From an uncultured Gammaproteobacteria bacterium (GTDB lineage Bacteria > Pseudomonadota > Gammaproteobacteria > Arenicellales > JAANXG01), in the NCBI GenBank assembly GCA_947259175.1, contig CAMYKW010000009.1:1-64000 (forward strand): DNA of 64,000 bases, read 5' to 3'. The notes under the pieces were generated by a model. It made no database searches. It worked only from the letters and a program-made list of their open reading frames with translations, and was not told the DNA's origin. The position numbers and the translations under genes were made by a program. This document shows, one piece after another, positions 52,937 through 63,123 of this stretch (position 1 is its first letter; the number at the start of each line of letters is the position of its first letter).

Positions 52937-53931
52937 CGGGTGGTGCCCCCTTGCAGCCGGATGCGGGGATCCAGCGCGGCGAGGGCAAGATCCGAAAGCA
53001 GTACGCCAATGACGGTGAGCGAAGCGAGAAACATCAGAAACGAGCCGGCAAGATACATGTCTTGGCTCTGCAACGCGCTCAGCATCATCGGCCCGGTCGT
53101 CGGCAGGGATAACACCACTGCCACCACCTCGGCGCCGGAGATGACGCTGGGCAGGATGCTGCCAATATCCGATATGAAAAAATTCAGCGCCATGCGCAAA
53201 GGATATTTTGTGAGTAGCCTGAAGTGAGGCAATCCTTTTGCAAGCCCGGTGACCACATACTGTTTCTGCAGTTCATCGAGCAGGTTGGCGCGCAACCGGC
53301 GGATCATTCCCGCCGTCCCGGAGGTGCCGATGACCAACACCGGTATCCATAGGTGTTCCAGCACCGACATGAACTTGTCCCAGCTCCACGGCTGATCTAT
53401 ATATTCCGGATCCATCAATCCCCCGATGGAGGTGCCGAAGTACACGTTGGCCAAATAGAGCATAACCAGGGCAAGCAGAAAGTTGGGTGTAGCCAGGCCG
53501 ATAAAGCCAAGAAAGGTCAGACCGTAGTCTCCCCAACTGTACTGGTGGGTAGCGGAATAAATCCCGATCGGAAAGGCGATAATCCAGGTAAATACGATGG
53601 TGATAAACGAAACCAGCACGGTAAGCACCAAGCGGTCGCCGACGACCTCGGTTACCGGCAGGTCGTACTCAAATGAATATCCAAAATCTCCCCGGAACAT
53701 TCCCGTCAACCAGTGGAAATACTGCTCATGTAACGGTTTATCCAATCCATAGTGTTGGCGCAGAAATGCAATTTTTTCCGGATCGACGGATTCGCCCTGA
53801 CTCTGCAGTTCAGCGATATAGCTTTCCAGATAATCGCCGGGCGGCAGCTGAATAATGACGAATACGATAAGGCTGATGATCAACAGGGTTGGGATCATCA
53901 TTAACAGGCGATGTAATATGTAACGCAGCAT
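52933..53931 (-). CDS. ABC peptide importer permease (YejB-like)
   Basis: A 332-aa permease with six hydrophobic segments and the EAA-loop sequence LRANLLDELQKQYVVTGLAKG. The start MLRYILHRLLMMIPTLLIIS is typical of DppB/OppB-like proteins. It is coupled by overlaps or short gaps to the solute-binding protein (15 nt) upstream and the second permease downstream (4-nt overlap). Confidence 0.92.
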   Translation of the reverse strand: MLRYILHRLLMMIPTLLIISLIVFVIIQLPPGDYLESYIAELQSQGESVDPEKIAFLRQHYGLDKPLHEQYFHWLTGMFRGDFGYSFEYDLPVTEVVGDRLVLTVLVSFITIVFTWIIAFPIGIYSATHQYSWGDYGLTFLGFIGLATPNFLLALVMLYLANVYFGTSIGGLMDPEYIDQPWSWDKFMSVLEHLWIPVLVIGTSGTAGMIRRLRANLLDELQKQYVVTGLAKGLPHFRLLTKYPLRMALNFFISDIGSILPSVISGAEVVAVVLSLPTTGPMMLSALQSQDMYLAGSFLMFLASLTVIGVLLSDLALAALDPRIRLQGGTTR

Positions 53932-53946
53932 TGTTCTTTTTAGATG

Positions 53947-55860
53947 CTACTCGTCGGCAAACCAGAACGTGTCGGGCCGGTAAATCCCGAAGTAGGACCC
54001 CGGCTCCCAGTTGTATATCCCTTCCTCGGGTACATTCCGGAGGCGATTGTTGATCACTACCGGTTGCGGCACGCCACACACGGTCCCGATGGTGAACTGC
54101 TGTTCAGCGTGTGTCTCCAACATGGTCAGCCAGATACGCTCTCGTTCCTCACGTGTTTCGGCAAATCGCCATTGGTTGTTGAGTTTCGCTAGCTGGTCAA
54201 CACTGTCCATGGTGGGTGATTGGCCGCTCCGGCCACGGGTTTCGAAATACTGCCCCCATTTGGGCCATTGAAGTTGTTGCTGTGTGGTCGGCGCCAGTTC
54301 TTTCGGACTCATGTCCGCAGTGGCGATGCCGTTCGAGAGTCCTGCCCATACCGTCATGATTGTGTCGCCGGCGAACGTTCTGTTGCGGAATACCTCGCGT
54401 TGCGAAGGGCGTGTATAAAGTTTGATGCCGGCCTGCAACCAGCTATCATGGATCAGCTCCAGTACGTCGGTTTCCTCGGTGCTTTCGCCGGCCGTCTGGA
54501 CAATAATTTCGATCGGCCGTCCGTCCGGCAGCACGCGTATTCCGCGGTTGTCGTACTGGGTTAAACCGATCTCGTCGAGCAACTGGTTTGCCCGGGGTAA
54601 GTCGAAATCCGTCCAGGTTTTCTGGAACTCGGGGCGGAACAGCGGGCTCTGCGGCAGCACTGTATTGTTGCTCTCGAGCACCAGGCCGAAATAGATGACC
54701 TGGTTGATCTCATGGCGATGAATAGCGAGTGACAGGGCGCGTCGAAAGCGGACGTCATGCAGTAGTTCGCGCCATACCTCATCGTTGGTGTTCAGATTGG
54801 GGAACAGGGCCATCTGGGAGCCCTTTGCGGTGCGCCACAGGCGCACCGAGAAATTGTTGCGCTGCTCACCCGCCTTGAGGAAGGTGTAATTGTCCAGGCG
54901 CAGATAACGCGCCTGCAGATCCGATTCTCCGGCCCCGGTCTTGGCCGGCACCAGGCTGCTGCTGGCGATGTTGACAATTACACGGTCGATATACGGAAGC
55001 TGTTTGCCATCGCTGTCGATGCGGTGGTAATAAGGATTGCGCTTGAATATGAATCGTTCTGAAGGCGGCCGCGTGGTATTCGCCCATGGCTGAAGGGTCG
55101 GCAGATCCGGGTTGTCGAACTTGTACATACGGGCCGAGCGGTGATGGAGGCCCGCCCAATTGCGGGTGCCGGCCTGCGCCACGTTGCGCGCGAGATCAGC
55201 TGTGTCGGTGTACCCGGCATGAAATCGCTTCAGGTAGTGAGCCGGGAGATATATAAACAGCGGCCGGGGTCCGGCGAGCGCCGGCAGAAAAAAGGGGTTG
55301 GGCTTGTGCCAGCTGTAACGAATCGTGGTTTTATTGATGATCTCAACTTGCGGCGGCTTTCCTTCGATCATCAAAGCCTGGGTCGGACCGAACGGCGATA
55401 GGTCTTTGTTATTGGCGACATCCTCCCAATAGTATCGAAAATCCTCGGCAGTAAACGGATGGCCGTCGGACCATCGATGACCGGGGCGCAGATAGAACGT
55501 AAACACCCGGTTGCCCTCGACCTCGTAGCGTTCCAGCAGGTCGGCAAAAAGCTCGAATCGGGTATCGTAAGCAACCAGCCGAGCGTAGCCGTATACGACC
55601 ATCATACGAATATCTCGGGCTTTACCCATCAGCAGGCGTAGTTCGCCGCCGTAACGTCCGGGGGTGTTTTCCGTCCCCTGGTAAGTGACGATCGCCGGTT
55701 GTGCGGGCACCCGCTGCCGGATCGGCGGCAGTTGACCGCCGCGTACCGCGTCCATCAATACCGGAACTTCGGCGAGTTCGGGAGTTTGCGCAATCGCCGG
55801 AAGACCGGATATCCCCGCCGCTACGACCAACAACAACCTCCAGACTCTATAAGTGCTCAT
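53947..55860 (-). CDS. Family 5 extracellular solute-binding protein
   Basis: A 637-aa exported binding protein. A signal peptide of about 25 residues ends SGLPAIAQ. The mature part has the layout of peptide/nickel-type binding proteins, with FTFYLRPGHRWSDGHPFTAEDFRYYWEDV and RRALSLAIHRHEINQVIY near the middle. There is no Cys after the cleavage site, so it is probably a soluble periplasmic protein, not a lipoprotein. It overlaps the ATPase gene by 4 nt. Ligand is inferred as peptides from the family and operon. Confidence 0.92.
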   Translation of the reverse strand: MSTYRVWRLLLVVAAGISGLPAIAQTPELAEVPVLMDAVRGGQLPPIRQRVPAQPAIVTYQGTENTPGRYGGELRLLMGKARDIRMMVVYGYARLVAYDTRFELFADLLERYEVEGNRVFTFYLRPGHRWSDGHPFTAEDFRYYWEDVANNKDLSPFGPTQALMIEGKPPQVEIINKTTIRYSWHKPNPFFLPALAGPRPLFIYLPAHYLKRFHAGYTDTADLARNVAQAGTRNWAGLHHRSARMYKFDNPDLPTLQPWANTTRPPSERFIFKRNPYYHRIDSDGKQLPYIDRVIVNIASSSLVPAKTGAGESDLQARYLRLDNYTFLKAGEQRNNFSVRLWRTAKGSQMALFPNLNTNDEVWRELLHDVRFRRALSLAIHRHEINQVIYFGLVLESNNTVLPQSPLFRPEFQKTWTDFDLPRANQLLDEIGLTQYDNRGIRVLPDGRPIEIIVQTAGESTEETDVLELIHDSWLQAGIKLYTRPSQREVFRNRTFAGDTIMTVWAGLSNGIATADMSPKELAPTTQQQLQWPKWGQYFETRGRSGQSPTMDSVDQLAKLNNQWRFAETREERERIWLTMLETHAEQQFTIGTVCGVPQPVVINNRLRNVPEEGIYNWEPGSYFGIYRPDTFWFADE

Positions 55861-57743
55861 GTGGTCAGCTCATGTTGTCGAGTGCCGACCGCGGCCCTTA
55901 CCTGATGTCCGTGATTTACCTGCACCAGTTCGGTTTGCGTATCGTCATTGACGGTGAACGGTGACGGCCATGCGGCAGGGTCGGAAGCCCGCCCTTCCAT
56001 CAACGCCGCCAAATCCAAACGCCGGTTCAGGTCCGGATAAGGCACCGCGGCAAGCAGCGCCCGTGTGTAAGGATGGACCGGATTCCGAAACAAAATTTCC
56101 CGGGGCGCAATTTCAACCAACCGTGCGTTGCACATCACTGCGATGCGGTCGGAGACATAATCCACCACAGCCAGATTGTGAGATACAAACAAGTAGGTCA
56201 ATCCGAGCTCCGCTTGCAGCTCTTTCAGAAGATTCAGGATCTGCGCTTGTATCGAGACATCGAGGGCCGAGACAGGTTCATCGCAAATCAGCAGGTCGGG
56301 TCGCAAGGCGAGTGCGCGTGCAATCCCGATGCGTTGCCGTTGCCCGCCGGAAAAACTATGCGGATAGCGGTTCAGAAACCGGGGATCCAGCCCCACCAGG
56401 CGTAACAACTCCTTGACCATTTCCGACTGGTACGCCTGATCGCCGAGTCGATGGATGATCAACGGTTCGCGGATGATATCGAACACGGTCATGCGCGGGT
56501 TCAAGGAGCTGAACGGGTCCTGGAAAATCAGTTGCATCCTGCGGCGGGCCACCAGGCCCTCTTCGCCCGCCAAGGCCAACACGTCGGTCAGTGTGCCGCG
56601 GTCGTTGTAGACGATGCTCCCGGTGTCCGGTCGGATAGCCCGCATGATGATTTTACTGAGTGTGGTCTTGCCGCATCCGCTTTCGCCCACCAGACCGAGG
56701 CATTCACCTCTTTTGATATCAAAACTGACGTCGCTCACGGCGGTGATGACTTCTTCGTCCTTGTGTCCCAACCATCCGCCTTTGCGAATGCGAAAAGTCT
56801 TGCTCAGGTTTTGCACCGAAAGATGAGCCCCGGCTTCTTCCGCCCCGCTGGGCCACGGTTTTATATCGCTGAGCAGCGGCCCGGTTTCATGCTCGACCTC
56901 CCGCACCGGCTGCAGTCGTTCGCCGGCTTTCATGTCGAAGTGGGGGACCGCCTTGAGCAGAGCCTGTAGATACGGATGACCGGGACGATTAAAAATGTCA
57001 CTCGCAGTGCCGCGTTCCATTACCTCACCGTGATATACAACCACGACATGTTCGGCGACGTTGGCGACGACACCCAGGTCATGCGTGATGATCAATACCG
57101 CCATCCCAAGTTCGGACTGGAGATCCTTGATCAAGCTCAGGATTTGCGCCTGGATCGTGACATCCAACGCGGTGGTCGGCTCGTCGGCGATCAATAGCGC
57201 CGGGCGACAGACCAACGCCATGGCAATCATTACCCGTTGCCGCAAACCGCCCGAAAGTTCGAACGGATAGGTGTTCATCGCTTGCGCGGGATTGGGAAAT
57301 CCCACGAGTCGCAACATATCCTGGGTCAGCGCCAGTCCTTCCTGTCTATCCATATCACGATGTAGAAACAAGGCCTCGCTGACCTGATCTCCGACGGTGT
57401 GCAGCGGCGATAGTGAAACCATCGGTTCCTGAAAGATGATCGAGATGCGCCCGCCCCGGATGGCTCGCATCGCGGCGCTCTTGCGGGGTAATTTTGCAAT
57501 ATCGACAACGTTGCCGGTGCGGGGTTCGGTGAACAGAATTTCTCCGGCGCTGATATGGCCGATATCCGGAAGTATCCCCATGATGGATTGTGCGATTACG
57601 GATTTCCCGGAGCCCGATTCCCCCACCAGGGCCACCGTGGCGCCGGGCGCGACTCCGAAAGAGACGCCACGCACGGCATGAACCACGGAGTGATGCACGC
57701 CAAACTCGACTTCCAGATTCCGAATACTCAGCAGATCCGGCAT
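55857..57743 (-). CDS. ABC importer ATPase with two nucleotide-binding domains (YejF-like)
   Basis: A 628-aa fused double ATPase. NBD1 (about residues 1-270) has Walker [13 protein letters not shown] and signature [12 protein letters not shown]2 (about 310-570) has [13 protein letters not shown] and [10 protein letters not shown] with CDEPVSALD. Both halves look catalytically intact. This YejF/GsiA-type fusion powers peptide or glutathione import. It is the first gene of the operon, in the order ATPase, binding protein, permease, permease, which differs from the E. coli yejA-B-E-F order. Confidence 0.93.
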   Translation of the reverse strand: MPDLLSIRNLEVEFGVHHSVVHAVRGVSFGVAPGATVALVGESGSGKSVIAQSIMGILPDIGHISAGEILFTEPRTGNVVDIAKLPRKSAAMRAIRGGRISIIFQEPMVSLSPLHTVGDQVSEALFLHRDMDRQEGLALTQDMLRLVGFPNPAQAMNTYPFELSGGLRQRVMIAMALVCRPALLIADEPTTALDVTIQAQILSLIKDLQSELGMAVLIITHDLGVVANVAEHVVVVYHGEVMERGTASDIFNRPGHPYLQALLKAVPHFDMKAGERLQPVREVEHETGPLLSDIKPWPSGAEEAGAHLSVQNLSKTFRIRKGGWLGHKDEEVITAVSDVSFDIKRGECLGLVGESGCGKTTLSKIIMRAIRPDTGSIVYNDRGTLTDVLALAGEEGLVARRRMQLIFQDPFSSLNPRMTVFDIIREPLIIHRLGDQAYQSEMVKELLRLVGLDPRFLNRYPHSFSGGQRQRIGIARALALRPDLLICDEPVSALDVSIQAQILNLLKELQAELGLTYLFVSHNLAVVDYVSDRIAVMCNARLVEIAPREILFRNPVHPYTRALLAAVPYPDLNRRLDLAALMEGRASDPAAWPSPFTVNDDTQTELVQVNHGHQVRAAVGTRQHELTT

Positions 57744-58439
57744 GATAAACCCTTGTCCTCATCGAACACGCGAAAGGGGACCGAAGTCATGTACCCAATC
57801 CGTGGTCCGGCTCGTGGGTGAGCATGTGTCCTGTTTTCACGGACATTGTAACGTCATCGATTGGCTAACGCCTCAGTCCTGACCGACCGTGCCGCATCCC
57901 GCGAATACGAGCCGCAGGAGATGCAGTGCTGGGAACGACTACCCACCGGTTGTCACATGGTTTCACGATGCGTTGTTACGATCAAGCGAATCGCGGCCGA
58001 ATTCGCGCACCTAACTGAGCTGACGACGGTGGCCGGCCGCGCCCCGCGAGCGGCCCGTAGGTACCGGTCACCCACGCCGCGCGCTGGGTGCTAACTGCGT
58101 GGGTTGGGCGCTTGGTGCTGCTGGTTTCGGTGCTCGCTATGACCAAACAATGAAATCAATGAGTTGACTCGTTGCGGTGGATGGGGTTGAGCCACGAGGA
58201 CTTGGCCGCCACGCGTTGCACGAGCGCGGTTGTGCTATGATACTGGCGTCTAGACCATCGCGTTCCCGTCCCAGCATTCTTTTCCCACAGAGACCCGAGC
58301 GCAAGTGGTTTGCGTAATTTGGGTTAACCGATCTTCTCTCGCGTCCGATCCTTTAGCTCACCGTGCGCTTGGACTTAGCGCCACTTGAATCTAGTTTTGT
58401 TGGTGGCTTTTCGATAACTGATTACGCGAAGGCAAAATT
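57744..58439. other. Long gene-free region upstream of two divergent operons
   Basis: About 700 nt without a convincing gene; the frame at 57861-58094 has no ribosome binding site and a random composition. The left part probably holds the promoter of the ABC importer operon, the right part that of the FKBP gene. I found no terminator hairpin. Confidence 0.5.
58233..58241 (+). promoter_or_regulatory. Candidate extended -10 element of the FKBP gene
   Basis: TGCTATGAT fits the extended -10 form (TG-N-TATGAT). The best -35-like hexamer (TTGCAC, 58216-58221) is only 14 nt upstream, too short, so the extended -10 would have to act alone. It would give a leader of about 190 nt. Confidence 0.35.
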
Positions 58440-58952
58440 ATGAAGAGAATTCGTACACCGGGCTGTTGCTCGATATGGCTTACGACGCTATTGCTGCTAA
58501 CGAGCCACGCCGTTTATGCTGATGAACAGCCGGTGATTGAAAATGGGCGAAGCGTTTCCATTCAGTATGTGTTGACCCTGGATGACGGCTCCGTGGCATC
58601 CACCAATGTCGGTCAGGAGCCGTTGAAATTTACTCACGGCGAGGGCCAGATCTTACCGGGCCTGGAGTCGGCACTTAACGGGATGAAAAGTGGAGAAAAT
58701 ACCGATATTTCCCTGACCGCCGAGGAAGGTTATGGCGTGATAAATCCGGAAGCATTTGTGAAAGTACCCATAGATATGATCCCGGAGGATGCCCGGGAAG
58801 AGGGCACCATGCTGGTCGGCCGGGACCCTTCCGGTAACGAAATGTACGTCCGTGTTCACGAAGTGAATGAGGATCAAATCGTTATTGACCAGAATCATCC
58901 ACTAGCCGGTGAAGCGCTGCACTTCAAAATTACGGTTATTGCCGTGGAATAG
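58440..58952 (+). CDS. Periplasmic FKBP-type (SlyD-like) peptidyl-prolyl isomerase
   Basis: A 170-aa protein with a signal peptide ending HAVYA (about residues 1-27). The FKBP core follows: SVSIQYVLTLDDGSV near residue 39, LPGLESALNGMKSGE near 78, a flap with EEGYGVINPEAFVKVP, and NHPLAGEALHFKITV at the C terminus, in SlyD-like order. The export signal suggests a periplasmic folding factor, in contrast to cytosolic SlyD. No metal-binding His-rich tail is present. Confidence 0.9.
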   Translation: MKRIRTPGCCSIWLTTLLLLTSHAVYADEQPVIENGRSVSIQYVLTLDDGSVASTNVGQEPLKFTHGEGQILPGLESALNGMKSGENTDISLTAEEGYGVINPEAFVKVPIDMIPEDAREEGTMLVGRDPSGNEMYVRVHEVNEDQIVIDQNHPLAGEALHFKITVIAVE

Positions 58953-59029
58953 TTTCGCCGCCGTGAGGCGGAGACGTTCATTGCCCCTCGTTAACCGGGT
59001 TATCGCACGCATGATATGAGGCATTCGGC

Positions 59030-60415
59030 ATGGCCGTGCACAGCGAAATGACAAGCTTGCTGACGCGTCTTACGTCATTACTGGATGACCGGGTCTCGAC
59101 CAACGCCAACACACGCGAGCAACATGGCCGCGACGAGGGATTCCGGCCAAGCCAACCGCCGGACGTAGTTGTTTTCCCATTGAGCACGGAAGAGGTATCC
59201 GCAGTGGCGAAGGTGTGTGCGGACATGGCCGTGCCGATGATTCCGTACGGGGTGGGCACCTCCCTCGAGGGTCAGGTGATGGCGCCAAACGGGGGTGTTT
59301 GTATGGATATGTCGCGCATGAACGAGGTGCTGCAGGTCAATCCCAGGGATCTCGATTGTGTGGTCCAGGCCGGGGTCACACGGCGGCAATTGAATACTTA
59401 TCTGCGCGATCAAGGAATGTTTTTCCCGGTGGATCCGGGCGCCGACGCGACGATGGGCGGCATGGCGTCAACCAGGGCCTCCGGGACCAATGCGGTGCGC
59501 TATGGCACGATGCGAGAGAACGTGTTGGGCTTGACCGTGGTGTTGGCCGATGGCCGGGTAGTAACAACCGGCGGCCGCGCGCGCAAGTCATCCGCCGGTT
59601 ATGACTTGACCCATCTGTTCGTGGGATCCGAGGGAACGCTCGGGATTATTACCGAGCTTACGGTTCGTTTGTTCGGTCGCCTGGAAGCGATTTCCGCGGC
59701 GGTATGCAGTTTCAGCGATCTTTCAGCGGCGGTAGACGCTGTGATTGAAACTATACAGCTCGGTATACCGGTGGCGCGCATCGAGTTGCTAGACGAAGTT
59801 CAGATGGATGCCGTAAATCGTTATTCCGGTTTGAGTTATGCAGTGTCACCCACGTTGTTCCTTGAGTTTCACGGCACGCGATCCGCAGTCGCCGAACAGG
59901 CAGAACTGGTCGGCGACATCGTAAACCAGCATGGCGGCAGTAATTTTCAATGGGCGCGTGACGAGGTGGACAGAAACGCATTATGGCGGGCACGCCATGA
60001 TGCCGCCTATGCGTGTAAGGCGTTACGGGTGGGTTGCGAGATTTGGCCCACAGACGTGTGTGTTCCCATCTCCCAGCTGGCGGAGTGCATACGCCAGACC
60101 CGGCTGGATATAGTCCAATCCGGTCTGGTCGCACCGATTGTTGGGCACGTCGGTGATGGCAACTTTCACGTGGTCATTGTTCTGGATACCAACGATCCGG
60201 ACGAGATACGGCGTGCGAACGAATTCAACGAACGACTGATCGCACGAGCGCTGGCTGTGGGTGGTACCAGCACCGGGGAGCACGGGATTGGATTGGGCAA
60301 GCGCAAACATTTGCTTCGCGAGCACGGTAATGCCGTTGAGTTGATGGCCGGCATCAAGCAGGTGCTGGATCCTCAAAACTTGATGAATCCCGGAAAAATA
60401 TTCATGCGCCCCTGA
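59030..60415 (+). CDS. FAD-linked D-lactate/glycolate-type dehydrogenase
   Basis: A 461-aa soluble flavoprotein of the GlcD/LDHD family. The FAD-binding segment MIPYGVGTSLEGQV and GATDATMGGMASTRASGTNAVRYG-type sequence (about residues 75-170) precede the segment FVGSEGTLGIITELTV. The C-terminal substrate domain has VGHVGDGNFHVVI and GGTSTGEHGIGLGKRKH. It probably oxidises D-lactate or another 2-hydroxy acid and passes electrons to quinone or cytochrome. The gene stands alone; no glcE or glcF genes accompany it. Confidence 0.9.
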   Translation: MAVHSEMTSLLTRLTSLLDDRVSTNANTREQHGRDEGFRPSQPPDVVVFPLSTEEVSAVAKVCADMAVPMIPYGVGTSLEGQVMAPNGGVCMDMSRMNEVLQVNPRDLDCVVQAGVTRRQLNTYLRDQGMFFPVDPGADATMGGMASTRASGTNAVRYGTMRENVLGLTVVLADGRVVTTGGRARKSSAGYDLTHLFVGSEGTLGIITELTVRLFGRLEAISAAVCSFSDLSAAVDAVIETIQLGIPVARIELLDEVQMDAVNRYSGLSYAVSPTLFLEFHGTRSAVAEQAELVGDIVNQHGGSNFQWARDEVDRNALWRARHDAAYACKALRVGCEIWPTDVCVPISQLAECIRQTRLDIVQSGLVAPIVGHVGDGNFHVVIVLDTNDPDEIRRANEFNERLIARALAVGGTSTGEHGIGLGKRKHLLREHGNAVELMAGIKQVLDPQNLMNPGKIFMRP

Positions 60416-60484
60416 CGCTGCGGTGAATCCGGCAGTTGCGGAAGTCTAAAAGAAGTCCGCAGCACCCTAATCGGCAATGTTCGG

Positions 60485-61858
60485 CTACTCCTTAGAGTTG
60501 CCCCACAGCCACGACCAACCGCGGCTCTGTTTGTGTTCCCTGACGTCTATGGTGGCGAACTTGCGCTCTTGATCGCCGACGTAGAGCTGACGCGGCCGGC
60601 CGATCTGGGGAGGACCTTCTGACATCATTTCCTTCCAGTGTGCGATCCAGCCCACGGTGCGTGCAATGGCAAAGATCGCGGTAAACATATTTGTCGGGAA
60701 TCCCATCGCCTTGAGGATAATTCCGGAATAGAAGTCCACATTCGGATACAGTTTCCGTTCGACAAAATAGTCATCCTCGAGAGCGATCCGTTCGAGTTCC
60801 ATGGCGAGTTCCAGACGCGGATCGTCGATGCCCAGCTCATTGAGGACTTCGTGGCAGCTCTTGCGCATTACCTTGGCGCGCGGATCATAATTTTTGTACA
60901 CGCGATGGCCAAAGCCCATAAGGCGATAATCGTCTTTGGGATCCTTGGCGCGTTTCACAAATTCGGGGATGCGGTCCTTGGATCCAATTTCGCTCAACAT
61001 CCGCAACACCGCCTCGTTGGCGCCACCATGCGCCGGACCCCACAGAGAGCCGATTCCAGCGGCGATGCACGCAAACGGGTTGGCTGCGGAGGAGCCCGCC
61101 AGGCGCACTGTCGACGTGGATGCGTTTTGTTCGTGATCCGCATGCAGGATCAGTATGCGGTCCATCGCCTTGGCGAGCACCGGATTAACGTCGTAATTAT
61201 CGGCAGGAACCGAGAACACCATCTTCAATAAATTCTCAGAAAAACTCAGATCATTGCTGGGGTATATAAACGGCAGTCCCTTCGAGTATTTGTAAGCATA
61301 GGCGCCAATTGTCGGCATCTTCGCGATCAAGCGGTGAGACGCCACCATGCGTTGTTGCGGGTCGGTGATGTCCGTGCTGTCATGGTAGAAGGAAGACAGG
61401 GCACCGACTACGCCTACCATAATCGCCATCGGGTGCGCATCGCGGCGAAATCCGCGATAAAAGTACATCAGCTGCTCATGCAGCATGGTGTGATGTGTGA
61501 TGTGGTGGTCGAACTCGACTTTCTCTTCGGGAGACGGCAGTTCACCGTGCAGCAGCAGATAACACACATCCAGATAATCGCTGTTCTCCGCCAGATCCTC
61601 GATCGCATAGCCGCGATGTCTCAATATGCCCTTCTCACCGTCGATATAGGTGATTGCCGATGAACACGATGCTGTCGACGTAAATCCCGGGTCGTAAAGA
61701 AACAGGCCGGTCTTTTGGTAGAGGTTGCGGACGTCGATCACCGAGGGCTCCTCGGTGCCGTCCAGGACCGGCAAATCATACGACTCGCCAGTCGCGTTGT
61801 CGCGGAGAGTAAATGTATGTTGTTGAATTTCCTCAGATTTCGCTTCGCTCTTGCTCAC
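60485..61858 (-). CDS. gltA: Citrate synthase
   Basis: Condenses oxaloacetate and acetyl-CoA in the TCA cycle. The 457-aa product has the catalytic residues of the family in [17 protein letters not shown] and [17 protein letters not shown] (His), with the later Asp segment [16 protein letters not shown]. Length is that of type II (NADH-regulated) bacterial enzymes. The start is GTG with GGAGG 7 nt upstream. Upstream lies the inverted repeat at 61944-61964. It is transcribed in the same direction as the DapA-family gene. Confidence 0.95.
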   Translation of the reverse strand: MSKSEAKSEEIQQHTFTLRDNATGESYDLPVLDGTEEPSVIDVRNLYQKTGLFLYDPGFTSTASCSSAITYIDGEKGILRHRGYAIEDLAENSDYLDVCYLLLHGELPSPEEKVEFDHHITHHTMLHEQLMYFYRGFRRDAHPMAIMVGVVGALSSFYHDSTDITDPQQRMVASHRLIAKMPTIGAYAYKYSKGLPFIYPSNDLSFSENLLKMVFSVPADNYDVNPVLAKAMDRILILHADHEQNASTSTVRLAGSSAANPFACIAAGIGSLWGPAHGGANEAVLRMLSEIGSKDRIPEFVKRAKDPKDDYRLMGFGHRVYKNYDPRAKVMRKSCHEVLNELGIDDPRLELAMELERIALEDDYFVERKLYPNVDFYSGIILKAMGFPTNMFTAIFAIARTVGWIAHWKEMMSEGPPQIGRPRQLYVGDQERKFATIDVREHKQSRGWSWLWGNSKE

Positions 61859-61943
61859 TGCTTATCCTCCGCTCGATATTTCAATGGACATCTCATTTGA
61901 CATCAATTGTTAGCCGATTTGTTTATGTGCCCACTGTCCTATT

Positions 61944-61964
61944 TTCCCATATTTCTTATGGGAA
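61944..61964. promoter_or_regulatory. Inverted repeat upstream of gltA
   Basis: TTCCCATA and TATGGGAA pair perfectly around the loop TTTCT, 86 nt before the gltA start and 30 nt after the DapA-like stop. It could be an operator or a short terminator stem. No T-run follows, and the stem is AT-rich, so an operator is slightly more likely. Confidence 0.45.
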
Positions 61965-61994
61965 CTGGGAAAAACCAGGTAGTCTATCAGACAA

Positions 61995-62930
61995 TCACCC
62001 CGCTGCGACGCATGCCGCATTGATATCCACCTTGAATTCCACACCGTTGAGTGCGTCCAACAATGTCCGTCTCCGAGTCGCATCCAAGCGCAGCAAGGGC
62101 GGACGCACGGCCAACCAACCGGGATCATCGTTGAGGTCGCTGATCATCGTTTTCAGCGCCGGGATCATGGGATATGACTGGACGATATCACGAATCTCGG
62201 TGATTCTTGTCTGCAGGGCATCTGCTTGTGCACTTTCCCATTGATCATACACCTTGCGTATACCCCCCGGATTCACGTTACCGGTTGCGGTAATGCAGCC
62301 GGCGCCGCCGTGACGCAGCGTGGCGAGCAGAAACGCCTCGGATCCGGCGAAGGTTATGAAATCCGGGAAGTGTTGCAACACGGACAGAGTATTCGTCCAG
62401 TCCCCCGAGCTATCCTTGATGCCGACAACCACTTCCGGATAAACGGAAATGAGCCGCTCTATCAGCTTCAGGGAAACCGGCACCTGGGAGACCGGCGGTA
62501 TGTGGTACAAGTACACACGCAATCGTTGATCGCCCACGCGCTCGATCACCTCCGAGAACCCGGCGTACAGGCCGTCGTCCGATACCCCCTTGTAATAGAA
62601 CGGCGGAAGCATCAGGACGCCCCCACAGCCGCGGCGGACTGCATGTGCGGTCAAGCGGACGGAATCCGTCAATGCGCACGTACCGGTACCCGGCATCAAC
62701 TTGTTCGGCGGTACACCGCTTTCGACCAGCGCATCCAGTAATTCAATTTTTTCATCGACTGAAAGCGAGTTCGCCTCCCCGGTTGTGCCGAATATCGCCA
62801 GCCCGTCAACACCTTGGTCGAGCAACCAGAGGCAGTGATCGATAAATGCCTTCAAATTTGGATTCAGGTCCCGATGAAATGGTGTCAACGCGGGTACTAA
62901 TACACCTTTGAATTGCGCGTTCGTGGTCAT
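61995..62930 (-). CDS. DapA-family (N-acetylneuraminate lyase/DHDPS-like) aldolase
   Basis: A 311-aa class I aldolase. FGTTGEANSLS is the family TT-containing motif, YHIPP holds the conserved Tyr-x-x-Pro and GIKDSSGDW the Schiff-base lysine. This can be dihydrodipicolinate synthase, N-acetylneuraminate lyase or a 2-keto-deoxy-acid aldolase; the sequence does not decide. The lysine-pathway genes are not next to it, so a catabolic aldolase is possible. It precedes gltA in the same direction. Confidence 0.85.
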   Translation of the reverse strand: MTTNAQFKGVLVPALTPFHRDLNPNLKAFIDHCLWLLDQGVDGLAIFGTTGEANSLSVDEKIELLDALVESGVPPNKLMPGTGTCALTDSVRLTAHAVRRGCGGVLMLPPFYYKGVSDDGLYAGFSEVIERVGDQRLRVYLYHIPPVSQVPVSLKLIERLISVYPEVVVGIKDSSGDWTNTLSVLQHFPDFITFAGSEAFLLATLRHGGAGCITATGNVNPGGIRKVYDQWESAQADALQTRITEIRDIVQSYPMIPALKTMISDLNDDPGWLAVRPPLLRLDATRRRTLLDALNGVEFKVDINAACVAAG

Positions 62931-63123
62931 TTATTGCTGCTGAGCTATGGTTCGCGGGACGCGATAATGTAGCGGTTATTTGGACGATGTGCCAGACCGC
63001 GCAAACAGCTTGCGAGAATCGGAACGACACGCATTGCAACTTCGATCACAGCGTGCGCAGAGCGGGTTATAAGACCAATCGGCGGGGCATTCGAAGCTAC
63101 GATACCGATTGATTGGCGGCGGT

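Noticed and set aside
57861-58094. 77-codon frame in the gap before the FKBP gene
   Set aside because: No ribosome binding site, no recognisable domain and random composition.
60437-60461. 6-bp inverted repeat TGCGGA/TCCGCA between convergent genes
   Set aside because: Stem too short and loop of 13 nt, with no T-run; not reported as a terminator.
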